NCBI GenBank assembly: GCA_027886175.1
Contig: JAJNNQ010000013.1
Span: forward strand, 2,294,001 to 2,358,000
Direction of reading: 5' to 3'
Length of the DNA: 64,000 nucleotides
Origin: Phylloscopus collybita
Taxonomy: Eukaryota > Chordata > Aves > Passeriformes > Phylloscopidae
This document shows, piece after piece, positions 13,401-24,804 of this stretch. The stretch's first letter is position 1, and every line of letters begins with the position of its first letter. A program made the translations under genes and the position numbers. Under the pieces are notes generated by a model, which did no database searches, was not told where the DNA came from, and saw nothing but the letters and a program-made list of their open reading frames with translations.

Positions 13401-16213
13401 GTTTTTGTTTATTTTCCATGGGTTTTTTTCCATTTCATTTCTTAGACATCTTCCCCTATCTTTTGTTTTGCATCGCTTCCCTCATTCCTGGATTTAAATT
13501 GGAGTCATTTTTGGTAAGTCTTGGCCTTTTTCAGTGGCCCTCATTTCATCTCAGCCTGTTTGGTGGGAATCACTCCATTTCCAAATTTTCTCGGTTTTTT
13601 TCGCTCGCGGAGTTTTGGGTCATATCTCCTTTCCAGAGGGGTTGTTAGACTTTGTTCTCTGATTTCAAGATTTCGTTCCCTTTCCTGAAAGGAAGACTTT
13701 CCTTTCAGGAAAGGGAACGAAATCTTGCGATTTTAATGAGCATTAATTGGGCAAGCTTCCGTGCATTTCCCTGCACTTCTGGCCACCCCTGTCACTTTTA
13801 TGGTTTTCACTTGGTTTTGTTTATTTTCCATGGTTTTTTTTCCATTTCATTTCTTAGACATCTTCCCCTATCTTTTGTTTTGCATCGCTTCCCTCATTCC
13901 TGGATTTAAATTGGAGTCATTTTTGGTAAGTCTTGGCCTTTTTCAGTGGCCCTCATTTCATCTCAGCCTGTTTGGTGGGAATCACTCCATTTCCAAATTT
14001 TCTCGGTTTTTTTCGCTCGCGGAGTTTTGGGTCATATCTCCTTTCCAGAGGGGTTGTTAGACTTTGTTCTCTGATTTCAAGATTTCGTTCCCTTTCCTGA
14101 AAGGAAGACTTTCCTTTCAGGAAAGGGAACGAAATCTTGCGATTTTAATGAGCATTAATTGGGCAAGCTTCCGTCCATTTCCCTGCACTTCTGGCCACCC
14201 CTGTCACTTTTATGGTTTTCACTTTTTTTTGTTTATTTTCCATGTTTTTTTTTTCCATTTCATTTCTTAGACATCTTCCCCTATCTTTTGTTTTGCATCG
14301 CTTCTCCTTTTCCAGGATTCAAATTGGAGTCATTTCTGGTAAGTCTTGGCCTTTTTCAGTGGCCGTCATTTCATCTCAGCCTGTTTGGTGGGAATCACTC
14401 CATTTCCAAATTTTCTCGGTTTTTTTTCGCTCGCGGAGTTTTGGGTCATATCTCCTTTCCAGAGGGGTTGTTAGACTTTGTTCTCTGATTTCAAGATTTC
14501 GTTCCCTTTCCTGAAAGGAAGACTTTCCTTTCAGGAAAGGGAACGAAATCTTGCGATTTTAATGAGCATTAATTGGGCAAGCTTCCGTGCATTTCCCTGC
14601 ACTTCTGGCCACCCCTGTCACTTTTATGGTTTTCACTTGGTTTTGTTTATTTTCCATGGTTTTTTTTCCATTTCATTTCTTAGACATCTTCCCCTATCTT
14701 TTGTTTTGCATCGCTTCCCTCATTCCTGGATTTAAATTGGAGTCATTTTTGGTAAGTCTTGGCCTTTTTCATTGGCCCTCATTTCATCTCAGCCTGTTTG
14801 GTGGGAATCACTCCATTTCCAAATTTTCTCGGTTATTTTCGCTCGCGGAGTTTTGGGTCATATCTCCTTTCCAGAGGGGTTGTTAGACTTTGTTCTCTGA
14901 TTTCAAGATTTCGTTCCCTTTCCTGAAAGGAAGACTTTCCTTTCAGGAAAGGGAACGAAATCTTGCGATTTTAATGAGCATTAATTGGGCAAGCTTCCGT
15001 CCATTTCCCTGCACTTCTGGCCACCCCTGTCACTTTTATGGTTGTCACTTGTTTTTGTCATTTTTCCATGGTATTTTTTTTCCATTTCATTTCTTAGACA
15101 TCTTCCCCTATCTTTTGTTTTGCATCGCTTCCCCTTTTCCAGGATTCAAATTGGAGTCATTTTTGGTATGTCTTGGCCTTTTTCAGTGGCCCTCATTTCA
15201 TCTCAGCCTGTTTGGTGGGAATCACTCCATTTCCAAATTTTCTCGGTTTTTTTCGCTCGCGGAGTTTTGGGTCATATCTCCTTTCCAGAGGGGTTGTTAG
15301 ACTTTGTTCTCTGATTTCAAGATTTCGTTCCCTTTCCTGAAAGGAAGACTTTCCTTTCAGGAAAGGGAACGAAATCTTGCAATATTTATGAGCATTAATT
15401 GGGCAAGCTTGAGTCCATTTCCTTGCACTTCTGGCCACCCCTGTCACTTTTATGGTTTTCACTTGTTTTTGTTTATTTTCCATGGGTTTTTTTCCATTTC
15501 ATTTCTTAGACATCTTCCCCTATCTTTTCTTTTGCATTGCTTCTCCTTTTCCAGGATTCAAATTGGAGTCATTTCTGGGAAGTCTTGGCCTTTTTCAGTG
15601 GCCCTCATTTCATCTCAGCCTGTTTGGTGGGAATCACTCCATTTCCAAATTTTCTCGGTTTTTTTCGCTCGCGGAGTTTTGGGTCATATCTCCTTTCCAG
15701 AGGGGTTGTTTAGACTTTGTTCTCTGATTTCAAGATTTCGTTCCCTTTCCTGAAAGGAAGACTTTCCTTTCAGGAAAGGGAACGAAATCTTGCGATTTTA
15801 ATGAGCATTAACTGGGCAAGCTTCCGTGCATTTCTCTGCACTTCTGGCCACCCCTGTCACTTTTATGGTTTTCACTTGTTTTTGTTTCTTTTTTCCATGG
15901 TTTTTTTTCCATATCATTTCTTAGACATCTTCCCCTATCTTTTGTTTTGCATCGCTTCCCTCATTCCTGGATTTAAATTGGAGTCATTTTTGGTAAGTCT
16001 TGGCATTTTTCAGTGGCCCTCATTTCATCTCAGCCTGTTTGGTGGGAATCACTCCATTTCCAAATTTTCTCGGTTTTTTTCGCTCGCGGAGTTTTGGGTC
16101 ATATCTCCTTTCCAGAGGGGTTGTTAGACTTTGTTCTCTGATTTCAAGATTTCGTTCCCTTTCCTGAAAGGAAGACTTTCCTTTCAGGAAAGGGAACGAA
16201 ATCTTGCGATTTT

Positions 16214-19200
16214 AATGAGCATTCATTGGACAAGCTTGCGTCCATTTCCTTGCACTTCTGGCCACCCCAGTCACTTTTATGCTTTTTTGCTTGCTTTTAG
16301 CATTTTTCCTATTTTTTATATTTTTTGTCATTTACACAATATATTCTTCTGTCTTATTGTTTGAATTTCTTTCCTGATTCCAGGATTTAAATTGGAGCCA
16401 TTTTGGCAAGTCAAGGCCATTTTAAGTGTCCCTCTTTTGATTTCAGTCCGTTGACAGGGAATCACTCCATTTCCAAAATTTTTGGTTTTTTTCGCATGCG
16501 CTGTTTTGGGTCATATCTCCTTTCCAGAGGGGTTGTTAGACTTTGTTCTCTGATTTCAAGATTTCGTTCCCTTTCCTGAAAGGAAGACTTTCCTTTCAGG
16601 AAAGGGAACGAAATCTTGCGATTTCAATGAGCATTCATTGGGCAAGCTTCCATGCATTTCCCTGCACTTCTGGCCACCCCTGTCACTTTTATGCTTTTTT
16701 GCTTCCTTTTAGCATTTTTCCTATTTTTTATATTAGTTTTCATTTACACAATATATTCTTCTGTCTTATTGTTTGAATTTGTTTCCTGATTCCAGGATTT
16801 AAATTGGAGCCATTTTGGCAAGTCAAGGCTTTTTTAATTGTCCCTCTTTTGAATTCAGGCCGTTGACAGGGAATCACTCCATTTCCAAAATTTTTGGGTT
16901 TTTTCTCATGCGCTGTTTTGGGTCATATCTCCTTTCCAGAGGGCTTGTTAGACTTTGTTCTCTGATTTCAAGATTTCGTTCCCTTTCCTGGAAGGAAGAC
17001 TTTCCTTCCAGGAATAGGAACGAAATCTTGCGATTTCAATGAGCATTCATTGGACAAGCTTGCGTCCATTTCCTTGCACTTCTGGCCACCCCAGTCACTT
17101 CTATGCTTTTTGCTTGCTTTAAGCATTTTTCGTAATTTTTATATTAGTTTTCATTTACACAATATATCCTTCAGTCTCATTCTTTGAATTTGTTTCCTCA
17201 TTGCAGGATTTAAATTGGAGTCATTTTGGCAAGTCAAGGCCTTTTCCAGTGATCCTAATTTCACCTCAGTCGGTTGAGAGGGAATCACTCCATTTTCAAA
17301 TTTTTCAGATTTTTGTTTTCGCATGCGCTGTTTTGGGTCATATCTCCTTTCCAGAGAGGTTGTTAGACTTTGTTCTCTGATTTCAAGATTTCGTTCCCTT
17401 TCCTGGAAGGAAGACTTTCCTTCCAGGAAAGGGAACGAAATCTTGCGATTTCAATGAGCATTCATTGGACAAGCTTGCGTCCATTTCCTTGCACTTCTGG
17501 CCACCCCTGTCACTTTTATGCTTTTTTGCTTGCTTTTAGCATTTTTCCTATTTTTTATATTTTTTGTCTTTTACACAATATATTCTTCTGTCTTATTGTT
17601 TGAATTTCTTTCCTGATTCCAGGATTTAAATTGGAGCCATTTTGGCAAGTCAAGGCCATTTTAAGTGTCCCTCTTTTGATTTCAGTCCGTTGACAGGGAA
17701 TCACTCCATTTCCAAAATTTTTGGTTTTTTTCGCATGCGCTGTTTTGGGTCATATCTCCTTTCCAGAGGGCTTGTTAGACTTTGTTCTCTGATTTCAAGA
17801 TTTCGTTCCCTTTCCTGGAAGGAAGACTTTCCTTCCAGGAAAGGGAACGAAATCTTGCGATTTCAATGAGCATTCATTGGACAAGCTTGCGTCCATTTCC
17901 TTGCACTTCTGGCCACCCCAGTCACTTCTATGCTTTTCGCTTGCTTTTAGCATTTTTCGTATTTTTTTTATTAGTTTTCATTTATACAATATATCCTTCG
18001 GTCTCATTTTTTGAATTTGTTTCCTCATTGCAGGATTTAAATGGGAGCCATTTTGGCAAGTCAAGGCCTTTTCCAGTGATCCTAATTTCACCTCAGTCGG
18101 TTGAGAGGGAATCACTCCATTTTCATATTTTTTGGGGTTTTTTTTCAATTGCGCTGTTTTGGGTCATATCTCCTTTCCAGAGGGCTTGTTAGACTTTGTT
18201 CTCTGATTTCAAGATTTCGTTCCCTTTCCTGGAAGGAAGACTTTCCTTCCAGGAAAGGGAACGAAATATTGCGATTTCAATGAGCATTCATTGGACAAGC
18301 TTGCGTCCATTTCCTTGCACTTCTGGCCACCCCAGTCACTTTTATGCTTTTTTGCTTGCTTTTAGCATTTTTCCTATTTTTTATATTTTTTGTCATTTAC
18401 ACAATATATTCTTCTGTCTTATTGTTTGAATTTCTTTCCTGATTCCAGGATTTAAATTGGAGCCATTTTGGCAAGTCAAGGCCATTTTAAGTGTCCCTCT
18501 TTTGATTTCAGTCCGTTGACAGGGAATCACTCCATTTCCAAAATTTTTGGTTTTTTTCGCATGCGCTGTTTTGGGTCATATCTCCTTTCCAGAGGGCTTG
18601 TTAGACTTTGTTCTCTGATTTCAAGATTTCGTTCCCTTTCCTGAAAGGAAGACTTTCCTTTCAGGAAAGGGAACGAAATCTTGCGATTTCAATGAGCATT
18701 CATTGGACAAGCTTGCGTCCATTTCCTTGCACTTCTGGCCACCCCAGTCACTTTTATGCTTTTTGCTTGCTTTAAGCATTTTTCGTATTTTTTATATTAG
18801 TTTTCATTTACACAATATATCCTTCTGTCTCATTCTTTGAATTTGTTTCCTCATTGCAGGATTTAAATTGGAGTCATTTTGGCAAGTCAAGGCCTTTTCC
18901 ATTGGTCCTAATTTCACCTCAGTCGGTTGAGAGGGAATCACTCCATTTTCATATTTTTTGGGGTTTTTTTTCGATTGCGCTGTTTTGGGTCATATCTCCT
19001 TTCCAGAGGGCTTGTTAGACTTTGTTCTCTGATTTCAAGATTTCGTTCCCTTTCCTGAAAGGAAGACTTTCCTTTCAGGAAAGGGAACGAAATCTTGCGA
19101 TTTCAATGAGCATTCATTGGACAAGCTTGCGTCCATTTCCTTGCACTTCTGGCCACCCCAGTCACTTTTATGCTTTTTTGCTTGCTTTTAGCATTTTTCC

Positions 19201-19837
19201 TATTTTTTATATTTTTTGTCATTTACACAATATATTCTTCTGTCTTATTGTTTGAATTTGTTTCCTGATTCCAGGATTTAAATGGGAGCCATTTTGGCAA
19301 GTCAAGGCCATTTTAAGTGTCCCTCTTTTGATTTCAGTCCGTTGACAGGGAATCACTCCATTTCCAAAATTTTTGGTTTTTTTCGCATGCGCTGTTTTGG
19401 GTCATATCTCCTTTCCAGAGGGCTTGTTAGACTTTGTTCTCTGATTTCAAGATTTCGTTCCCTTTCCTGAAAGGAAGACTTTCCTTTCAGGAAAGGGAAC
19501 GAAATCTTGCGATTTCAATGAGCATTCATTGGGCAAGCTTGCGTCCATTTCCTTGCACTTCTGGCCACCACAGTCACTTCTATGCTTTTTGCTTGCTTTT
19601 AGCATTTTTCGTAATTTTTTTATTAGTTTTCATTTGCATAATATATCCTTCTGTCTCATTCTTTGAATTTGTTTCTTGATTCCAGGATTTAAATTGGAGT
19701 CATTTTGGTATGTCAAGGCCTTTTCCAGTGAACCTAATTTCATCTCTGTCCGTGGAGGGGGAATCACTCCATTTTCAAATTTTTCGGATTTTTGTTTTCG
19801 CATGCGCTGTTTTGGGTCATATCTCCTTTCCAGAGGG
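16214..19837 (+). repeat. Satellite family 2, block 1 (9 palindromes)
   Basis: Family 2 monomers are recognised by ATTCATTGGACAAGCTTGCG, CTTTTAGCATTTTTCCTA, ACACAATATAT, GGCAAGTCAAGG and TTTCGCATGCGCTG. Palindromes start at 16145 (shared with the family 1 side), 16557, 16969, 17384, 17796, 18210, 18622, 19036 and 19448. There are subtypes: one with TTTAAGTGTCCCTC and CCGTTGACAGGG, one with CCAGTGATCCTAATTTCACC and GGTTGAGAGGG, and one with CCAGTGAACC and CCGTGGAGGGGG (monomer from 19,434). The copy from 16,543 carries a family 1-like patch just after its palindrome. Several copies have the G-C form of one palindrome stem pair. The region from the palindrome start leftwards is nearly identical to family 1. 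Confidence 0.93.
17384..17445 (+). repeat. Palindrome with paired stem change
   Basis: In this copy the left arm reads CCTGGAAGG and the right arm CCTTCCAGG, against CCTGAAAGG and CCTTTCAGG in most copies. The A-T pair has become a G-C pair and the 29-bp stem stays perfect. The same paired form occurs at 17796, 34724, 35136, 40086, 40501 and 42562, and at 18210 and 35550 with an unrelated defect near the arm end. Half-changed forms exist at 39674 (left arm only) and 41738 (right arm only). Confidence 0.95.
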
Positions 19838-19848
19838 GTTGTTAGACT

Positions 19849-22326
19849 TTGTTCTCTGATTTCAAGATTTCGTTCCCTTTCCTGAAAGGAAGACTTTCCT
19901 TTCAGGAAAGGGAACGAAATCTTGCGATTTTAATGAGCATTAATTGGGCAAGCTTCCGTGCATTTCCCTGCACTTCTGGCCACCCCTGGCACTTTTATGG
20001 TTTTCACTTGTTTTTGTCATTTTTCCATGGGTTTTTTTCCATTTCATTTCTTAGGCATCTTCCCCTATCTTTTGTTTTGCATCGCTTCCCTCCTTCCTGG
20101 ATTTAAATTGGAGTCATTTTTGGTAAGTCTTGGCCTTTTTCAGTGGCCCTCATTTCATCTCAGCCTGTTTGGTGGGAATCACTCCATTTCCAAATTTTCT
20201 CGGTTTTTTTCGCTCGCGGAGTTTTGGGTCATATCTCGTTTCCAGAGGGGTTGTTAGACTTTGTTCTCTGATTTCAAGATTTCGTTCCCTTTCCTGAAAG
20301 GAAGACTTTCCTTTCAGGAAAGGGAACGAAATCTTGCGATTTTAATGAGCATTAATTGGGCAAGCTTCCATGCATTTCCCTGCACTTCTGGCCACCCCTG
20401 TCACTTTTATGGTTTTTACTTGGTTTTGTTTCTTTTTTCCATGGTTTGATTTCAGTTTCATTTCTTAGACATCTTCTCCTATCTCTTGTTTTGCGTCGCT
20501 TCTCCTTTTCCAGGATTCAAATTGGAATCATTTCTGGTAAGTCTTGGCCTTTTTCAGTGGCCCTCATTTCATCTCAGCCTGTTTGGTGGGAATCACTCCA
20601 TTTCCAAATTTTCTCGTTTTTTTTCGCTCGCGGAGTTTTGGGTCATATCTCCTTACCAGAGCGGTTGTTAGACTTTGTTCTCTGATTTCAAGATTTCGTT
20701 CCCTTTCCTGAAAGGAAGACTTTCCTTTCAGGAAAGGGAACGAAATCTTGCGATTTTAATGAGCATTAATTGGGCAAGCTTCCGTGCATTTCCCTGCACT
20801 TCTGGCCACCCCTGTCACTTTTATGGTTTTCACTTGTTTTTGTTATTTTTCCATGGTTTTTTTTCCATTTCATTTCTTAGACATCTTCCCCTATCTTTTG
20901 TTTTGCATCGCTTCCCTCATTCCTGGATTTAAATTGGAGTCATTTTTGGTAAGTCTTGGCCTTTTTCAGTGGCCCTCATTTCATCTCAGCCTGTTTGGTG
21001 GGAATCACTCCATTTCCAAATTTTCTCGGTTTTTTTCGCTCGCGGAGTTTTGGGTCATATCTTCTTTCCAGAGGGGTTGTTAGACTTTGTTCTCTGATTT
21101 CAAGATTTCGTTCCCTTTCCTGAAAGGAAGACTTTCCTTTCAGGAAAGGGAACGAAATCTTGCGATTTTAATGAGCATTAATTGGGCAAGCTTCCATGCA
21201 TTTCCCTGCACTTCTGGCCACCCCTGTCACTTTTATGGTTTTCACTTGGTTTTGTTTCTTTTTTCCATGGTTTGATTTCAGTTTCATTTCTTAGACATCT
21301 TCTCCTATCTCTTGTTTTGCGTCGCTTCTCCTTTTCCAGGATTCAAATTGGAATCATTTCTGGTAAGTCTTGGCCTTTTTCAGTGGCCCTCATTTCATCT
21401 CAGCCTGTTTGGTGGGAATCACTCCATTTCCAAATTTTCTCGGTTTTTTTCGCTCGCGGAGTTTTGGGTCATATCTCCTTTCCAGAGGGGTTGTTAGACT
21501 TTGTTCTCTGATTTCAAGATTTCGTTCCCTTTCCTGAAAGGAAGACTTTCCTTTCAGGAAAGGGAACGAAATCTTGCGATTTTAATGAGCATTAATTGGG
21601 CAAGCTTCCGTGCATTTCCCTGCACTTCTGGCCACCCCTGGCACTTTTATGGTTTTCACTTGTTTTTGTCATTTTTCCATGGTTTTTTTTCCATTTCATT
21701 TCTTAGGCATCTTCCCCTATCTTTTGTTTTGCATCGCTTCCCTCCTTCCTGGATTTAAATTGGAGTCATTTTTGGTAAGTCTTGGCCTTTTTCAGTGGCC
21801 CTCATTTCATCTCAGCCTGTTTGGTGGGAATCACTCCATTTCCAAATTTTCTCGGTTTTTTTCGCTCGCGGAGTTTTGGGTCATATCTCCTTTCCAGAGG
21901 GGTTGTTAGACTTTGTTCTCTGATTTCAAGATTTCGTTCCCTTTCCTGAAAGGAAGACTTTCCTTTCAGGAAAGGGAACGAAATCTTGCGAATTTAATGA
22001 GCATTAATTGGGCAAGCTTCCGTGCATTTCCCTGCACTTCTGGCCACCCCTGTCACTTTTATGGTTTTCACTTGGTTTTGTTTCTTTTTTCCATGGTTTG
22101 ATTTCAGTTTCATTTCTTAGACATCTTCTCCTATCTCTTGTTTTGCGTTGCTTCTCCTTTTCCAGGATTCAAATTGGAATCATTTCTGGTAAGTCTTGGC
22201 CTTTTTCAGTGGCCCTCATTTCATCTCAGCCTGTTTGGTGGCAATCACTCCATTTCCAAATTTTCTCGGTTTTTTTCGCTCGCGGAGTTTTGGGTCATAT
22301 CTCCTTTCCAGAGGGGTTGTTAGACT
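19849..22326 (+). repeat. Six-monomer block, first copy (2,478 bp)
   Basis: Three A-B pairs form a unit that matches 5,814-8,292 and is repeated directly downstream at 22,327-24,804. Shared markers are TTAGGCATCTTCCCC with CCTCCTTCCTGG in the first A monomer, CATATCTCGTTTCC or CTTACCAGAGCGG at unit junctions, and GTTTTGCGTTGC in the last B monomer. Confidence 0.88.
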
Positions 22327-24804
22327 TTGTTCTCTGATTTCAAGATTTCGTTCCCTTTCCTGAAAGGAAGACTTTCCTTTCAGGAAAGGGAACGAAATCT
22401 TGCGATTTTAATGAGCATTAATTGGGCAAGCTTCCGTGCATTTCCCTGCACTTCTGGCCACCCCTGGCACTTTTATGGTTTTCACTTGTTTTTGTCATTT
22501 TTCCATGGGTTTTTTTCCATTTCATTTCTTAGGCATCTTCCCCTATCTTTTGTTTTGCATCGCTTCCCTCCTTCCTGGATTTAAATTGGAGTCATTTTTG
22601 GTAAGTCTTGGCCTTTTTCAGTGGCCCTCATTTCATCTCAGCCTGTTTGCTGGGAATCACTCCATTTCCAAATTTTCTCGGTTTTTTTCGCTCGCGGAGT
22701 TTTGGGTCATATCTCCTTTCCAGAGGGGTTGTTAGACTTTGTTCTCTGATTTCAAGATTTCGTTCCCTTTCCTGAAAGGAAGACTTTCCTTTCAGGAAAG
22801 GGAACGAAATCTTGCGATTTTAATGAGCATTAATTGGGCAAGCTTCCGTGCATTTCCCTGCACTTCTGGCCACCCCTGTCACTTTTATGGTTTTTACTTG
22901 GTTTTGTTTCTTTTTTCCATGGTTTGATTTCAGTTTCATTTCTTAGACATCTTCTCCTATCTCTTGTTTTGCGTCGCTTCTCCTTTTCCAGGATTCAAAT
23001 TGGAATCATTTCTGGTAAGTCTTGGCCTTTTTCAGTGGCCCTCATTTCATCTCAGCCTGTTTGGTGCGAATCACTCCATTTCCAAATTTTCTCGGTTTTT
23101 TTCGCTCGCGGAGTTTTGGGTCATATCTCCTTACCAGAGCGGTTGTTAGACTTTGTTCTCTGATTTCAAGATTTCGTTCCCTTTCCTGAAAGGAAGACTT
23201 TCCTTTCAGGAAAGGGAACGAAATCTTGCGATTTTAATGAGCATTAATTGGGCAAGCTTCCGTGCATTTCCCTGCACTTCTGGCCACCCCTGTCACTTTT
23301 ATGGTTTTCACTTGTTTTTGTTATTTTTCCATGGTTTTTTTTCCATTTCATTTCTTAGACATCTTCCCCTATCTTTTGTTTTGCATCGCTTCCCTCATTC
23401 CTGGATTTAAATTGGAGTCATTTTTGGTAAGTCTTGGCCTTTTTCAGTGGCCCTCATTTCATCTCAGCCTGTTTGGTGGGAATCACTCCATTTCCAAATT
23501 TTCTCGGTTTTTTTCGCTCGCGGAGTTTTGGGTCATATCTTCTTTCCAGAGGGGTTGTTAGACTTTGTTCTCTGATTTCAAGATTTCGTTCCCTTTCCTG
23601 AAAGGAAGACTTTCCTTTCAGGAAAGGGAACGAAATCTTGCGATTTTAATGAGCATTAATTGGGCAAGCTTCCATGCATTTCCCTGCACTTCTGGCCACC
23701 CCTGTCACTTTTATGGTTTTCACTTGGTTTTGTTTCTTTTTTCCATGGTTTGATTTCAGTTTCATTTCTTAGACATCTTCTCCTATCTCTTGTTTTGCGT
23801 CGCTTCTCCTTTTCCAGGATTCAAATTGGAATCATTTCTGGTAAGTCTTGGCCTTTTTCAGTGGCCCTCATTTCATCTCAGCCTGTTTGGTGGGAATCAC
23901 TCCATTTCCAAATTTTCTCGGTTTTTTTCGCTCGCGGAGTTTTGGGTCATATCTCCTTTCCAGAGGGGTTGTTAGACTTTGTTCTCTGATTTCAAGATTT
24001 CGTTCCCTTTCCTGAAAGGAAGACTTTCCTTTCAGGAAAGGGAACGAAATCTTGCGATTTTAATGAGCATTAATTGGGCAAGCTTCCGTGCATTTCCCTG
24101 CACTTCTGGCCACCCCTGGCACTTTTATGGTTTTCACTTGTTTTTGTCATTTTTCCATGGTTTTTTTTCCATTTCATTTCTTAGGCATCTTCCCCTATCT
24201 TTTGTTTTGCATCGCTTCCCTCCTTCCTGGATTTAAATTGGAGTCATTTTTGGTAAGTCTTGGCCTTTTTCAGTGGCCCTCATTTCATCTCAGCCTGTTT
24301 GGTGGGAATCACTCCATTTCCAAATTTTCTCGGTTTTTTTCGCTCGCGGAGTTTTGGGTCATATCTCCTTTCCAGAGGGGTTGTTAGACTTTGTTCTCTG
24401 ATTTCAAGATTTCGTTCCCTTTCCTGAAAGGAAGACTTTCCTTTCAGGAAAGGGAACGAAATCTTGCGAATTTAATGAGCATTAATTGGGCAAGCTTCCG
24501 TGCATTTCCCTGCACTTCTGGCCACCCCTGTCACTTTTATGGTTTTCACTTGGTTTTGTTTCTTTTTTCCATGGTTTGATTTCAGTTTCATTTCTTAGAC
24601 ATCTTCTCCTATCTCTTGTTTTGCGTTGCTTCTCCTTTTCCAGGATTCAAATTGGAATCATTTCTGGTAAGTCTTGGCCTTTTTCAGTGGCCCTCATTTC
24701 ATCTCAGCCTGTTTGGTGGCAATCACTCCATTTCCAAATTTTCTCGGTTTTTTTCGCTCGCGGAGTTTTGGGTCATATCTCCTTTCCAGAGGGGTTGTTA
24801 GACT
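22327..24804 (+). repeat. Six-monomer block, second copy (2,478 bp)
   Basis: Tandem duplicate of the preceding 2,478 bp. It shares the same series of markers with a few private changes, for example TTTGCTGGGAATC in its first monomer. Copy 1 of the super-repeat has this block only once, at 5,814-8,292. Confidence 0.88.

Larger units (their letters stand above)
1..16213 (+). repeat. Satellite family 1, block 1 (39 palindromes)
   Basis: Family 1 monomers are recognised by ATTAATTGGGCAAGCTTCCG after the palindrome, by TTATGGTTTTCACTTG, and by TTTCGCTCGCGGAG before the next unit. Palindromes start at 47, 459, 875, 1287, 1699, 2111, 2525, 2937, 3351, 3763, 4176, 4588, 5002, 5414, 5828, 6240, 6654, 7066, 7480, 7893, 8307, 8719, 9131, 9543, 9957, 10369, 10781, 11193, 11606, 12018, 12430, 12842, 13254, 13666, 14078, 14492, 14904, 15318 and 15731. 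Between 1,685 and 8,700 A-type (412 bp) and B-type (414 bp) monomers mostly alternate. Beyond about 11,000 a third form appears with TTTGTTTATTTTCCATG. The right boundary lies between a family 1 base at 16,213 and a family 2 base at 16,224. Confidence 0.93.
5814..19848 (+). repeat. Super-repeat copy 1 (34 monomers, 14,035 bp)
   Basis: This segment, family 1 followed by family 2, is repeated immediately downstream. Matching monomers include 5,814 with 19,849, 7,466 with 21,501 and again 23,979, 8,293 with 24,805, 10,767 with 26,455, 12,416 with 28,104 and 14,478 with 31,818. Rare private variants are shared in order: ATTTAAATAGGAG (11,845 and 27,533), GGTTGTTTAGAC (15,707 and 33,047), GGTTATTTTCGCTC (14,831 and 32,171) and GAAATATTGCG (18,263 and 35,603). 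The boundaries are set by where the second copy begins and are therefore a choice of phase. Confidence 0.9.

Noticed and set aside
15193..15483. Minus-strand ATG open frame of 96 codons, recurring near 28,405-28,710, 28,818-29,108 and 32,533-32,823
   Set aside because: It exists only in monomers where a variant after the palindrome removes a stop codon and is closed in all others, so there is no sign of selection for coding.
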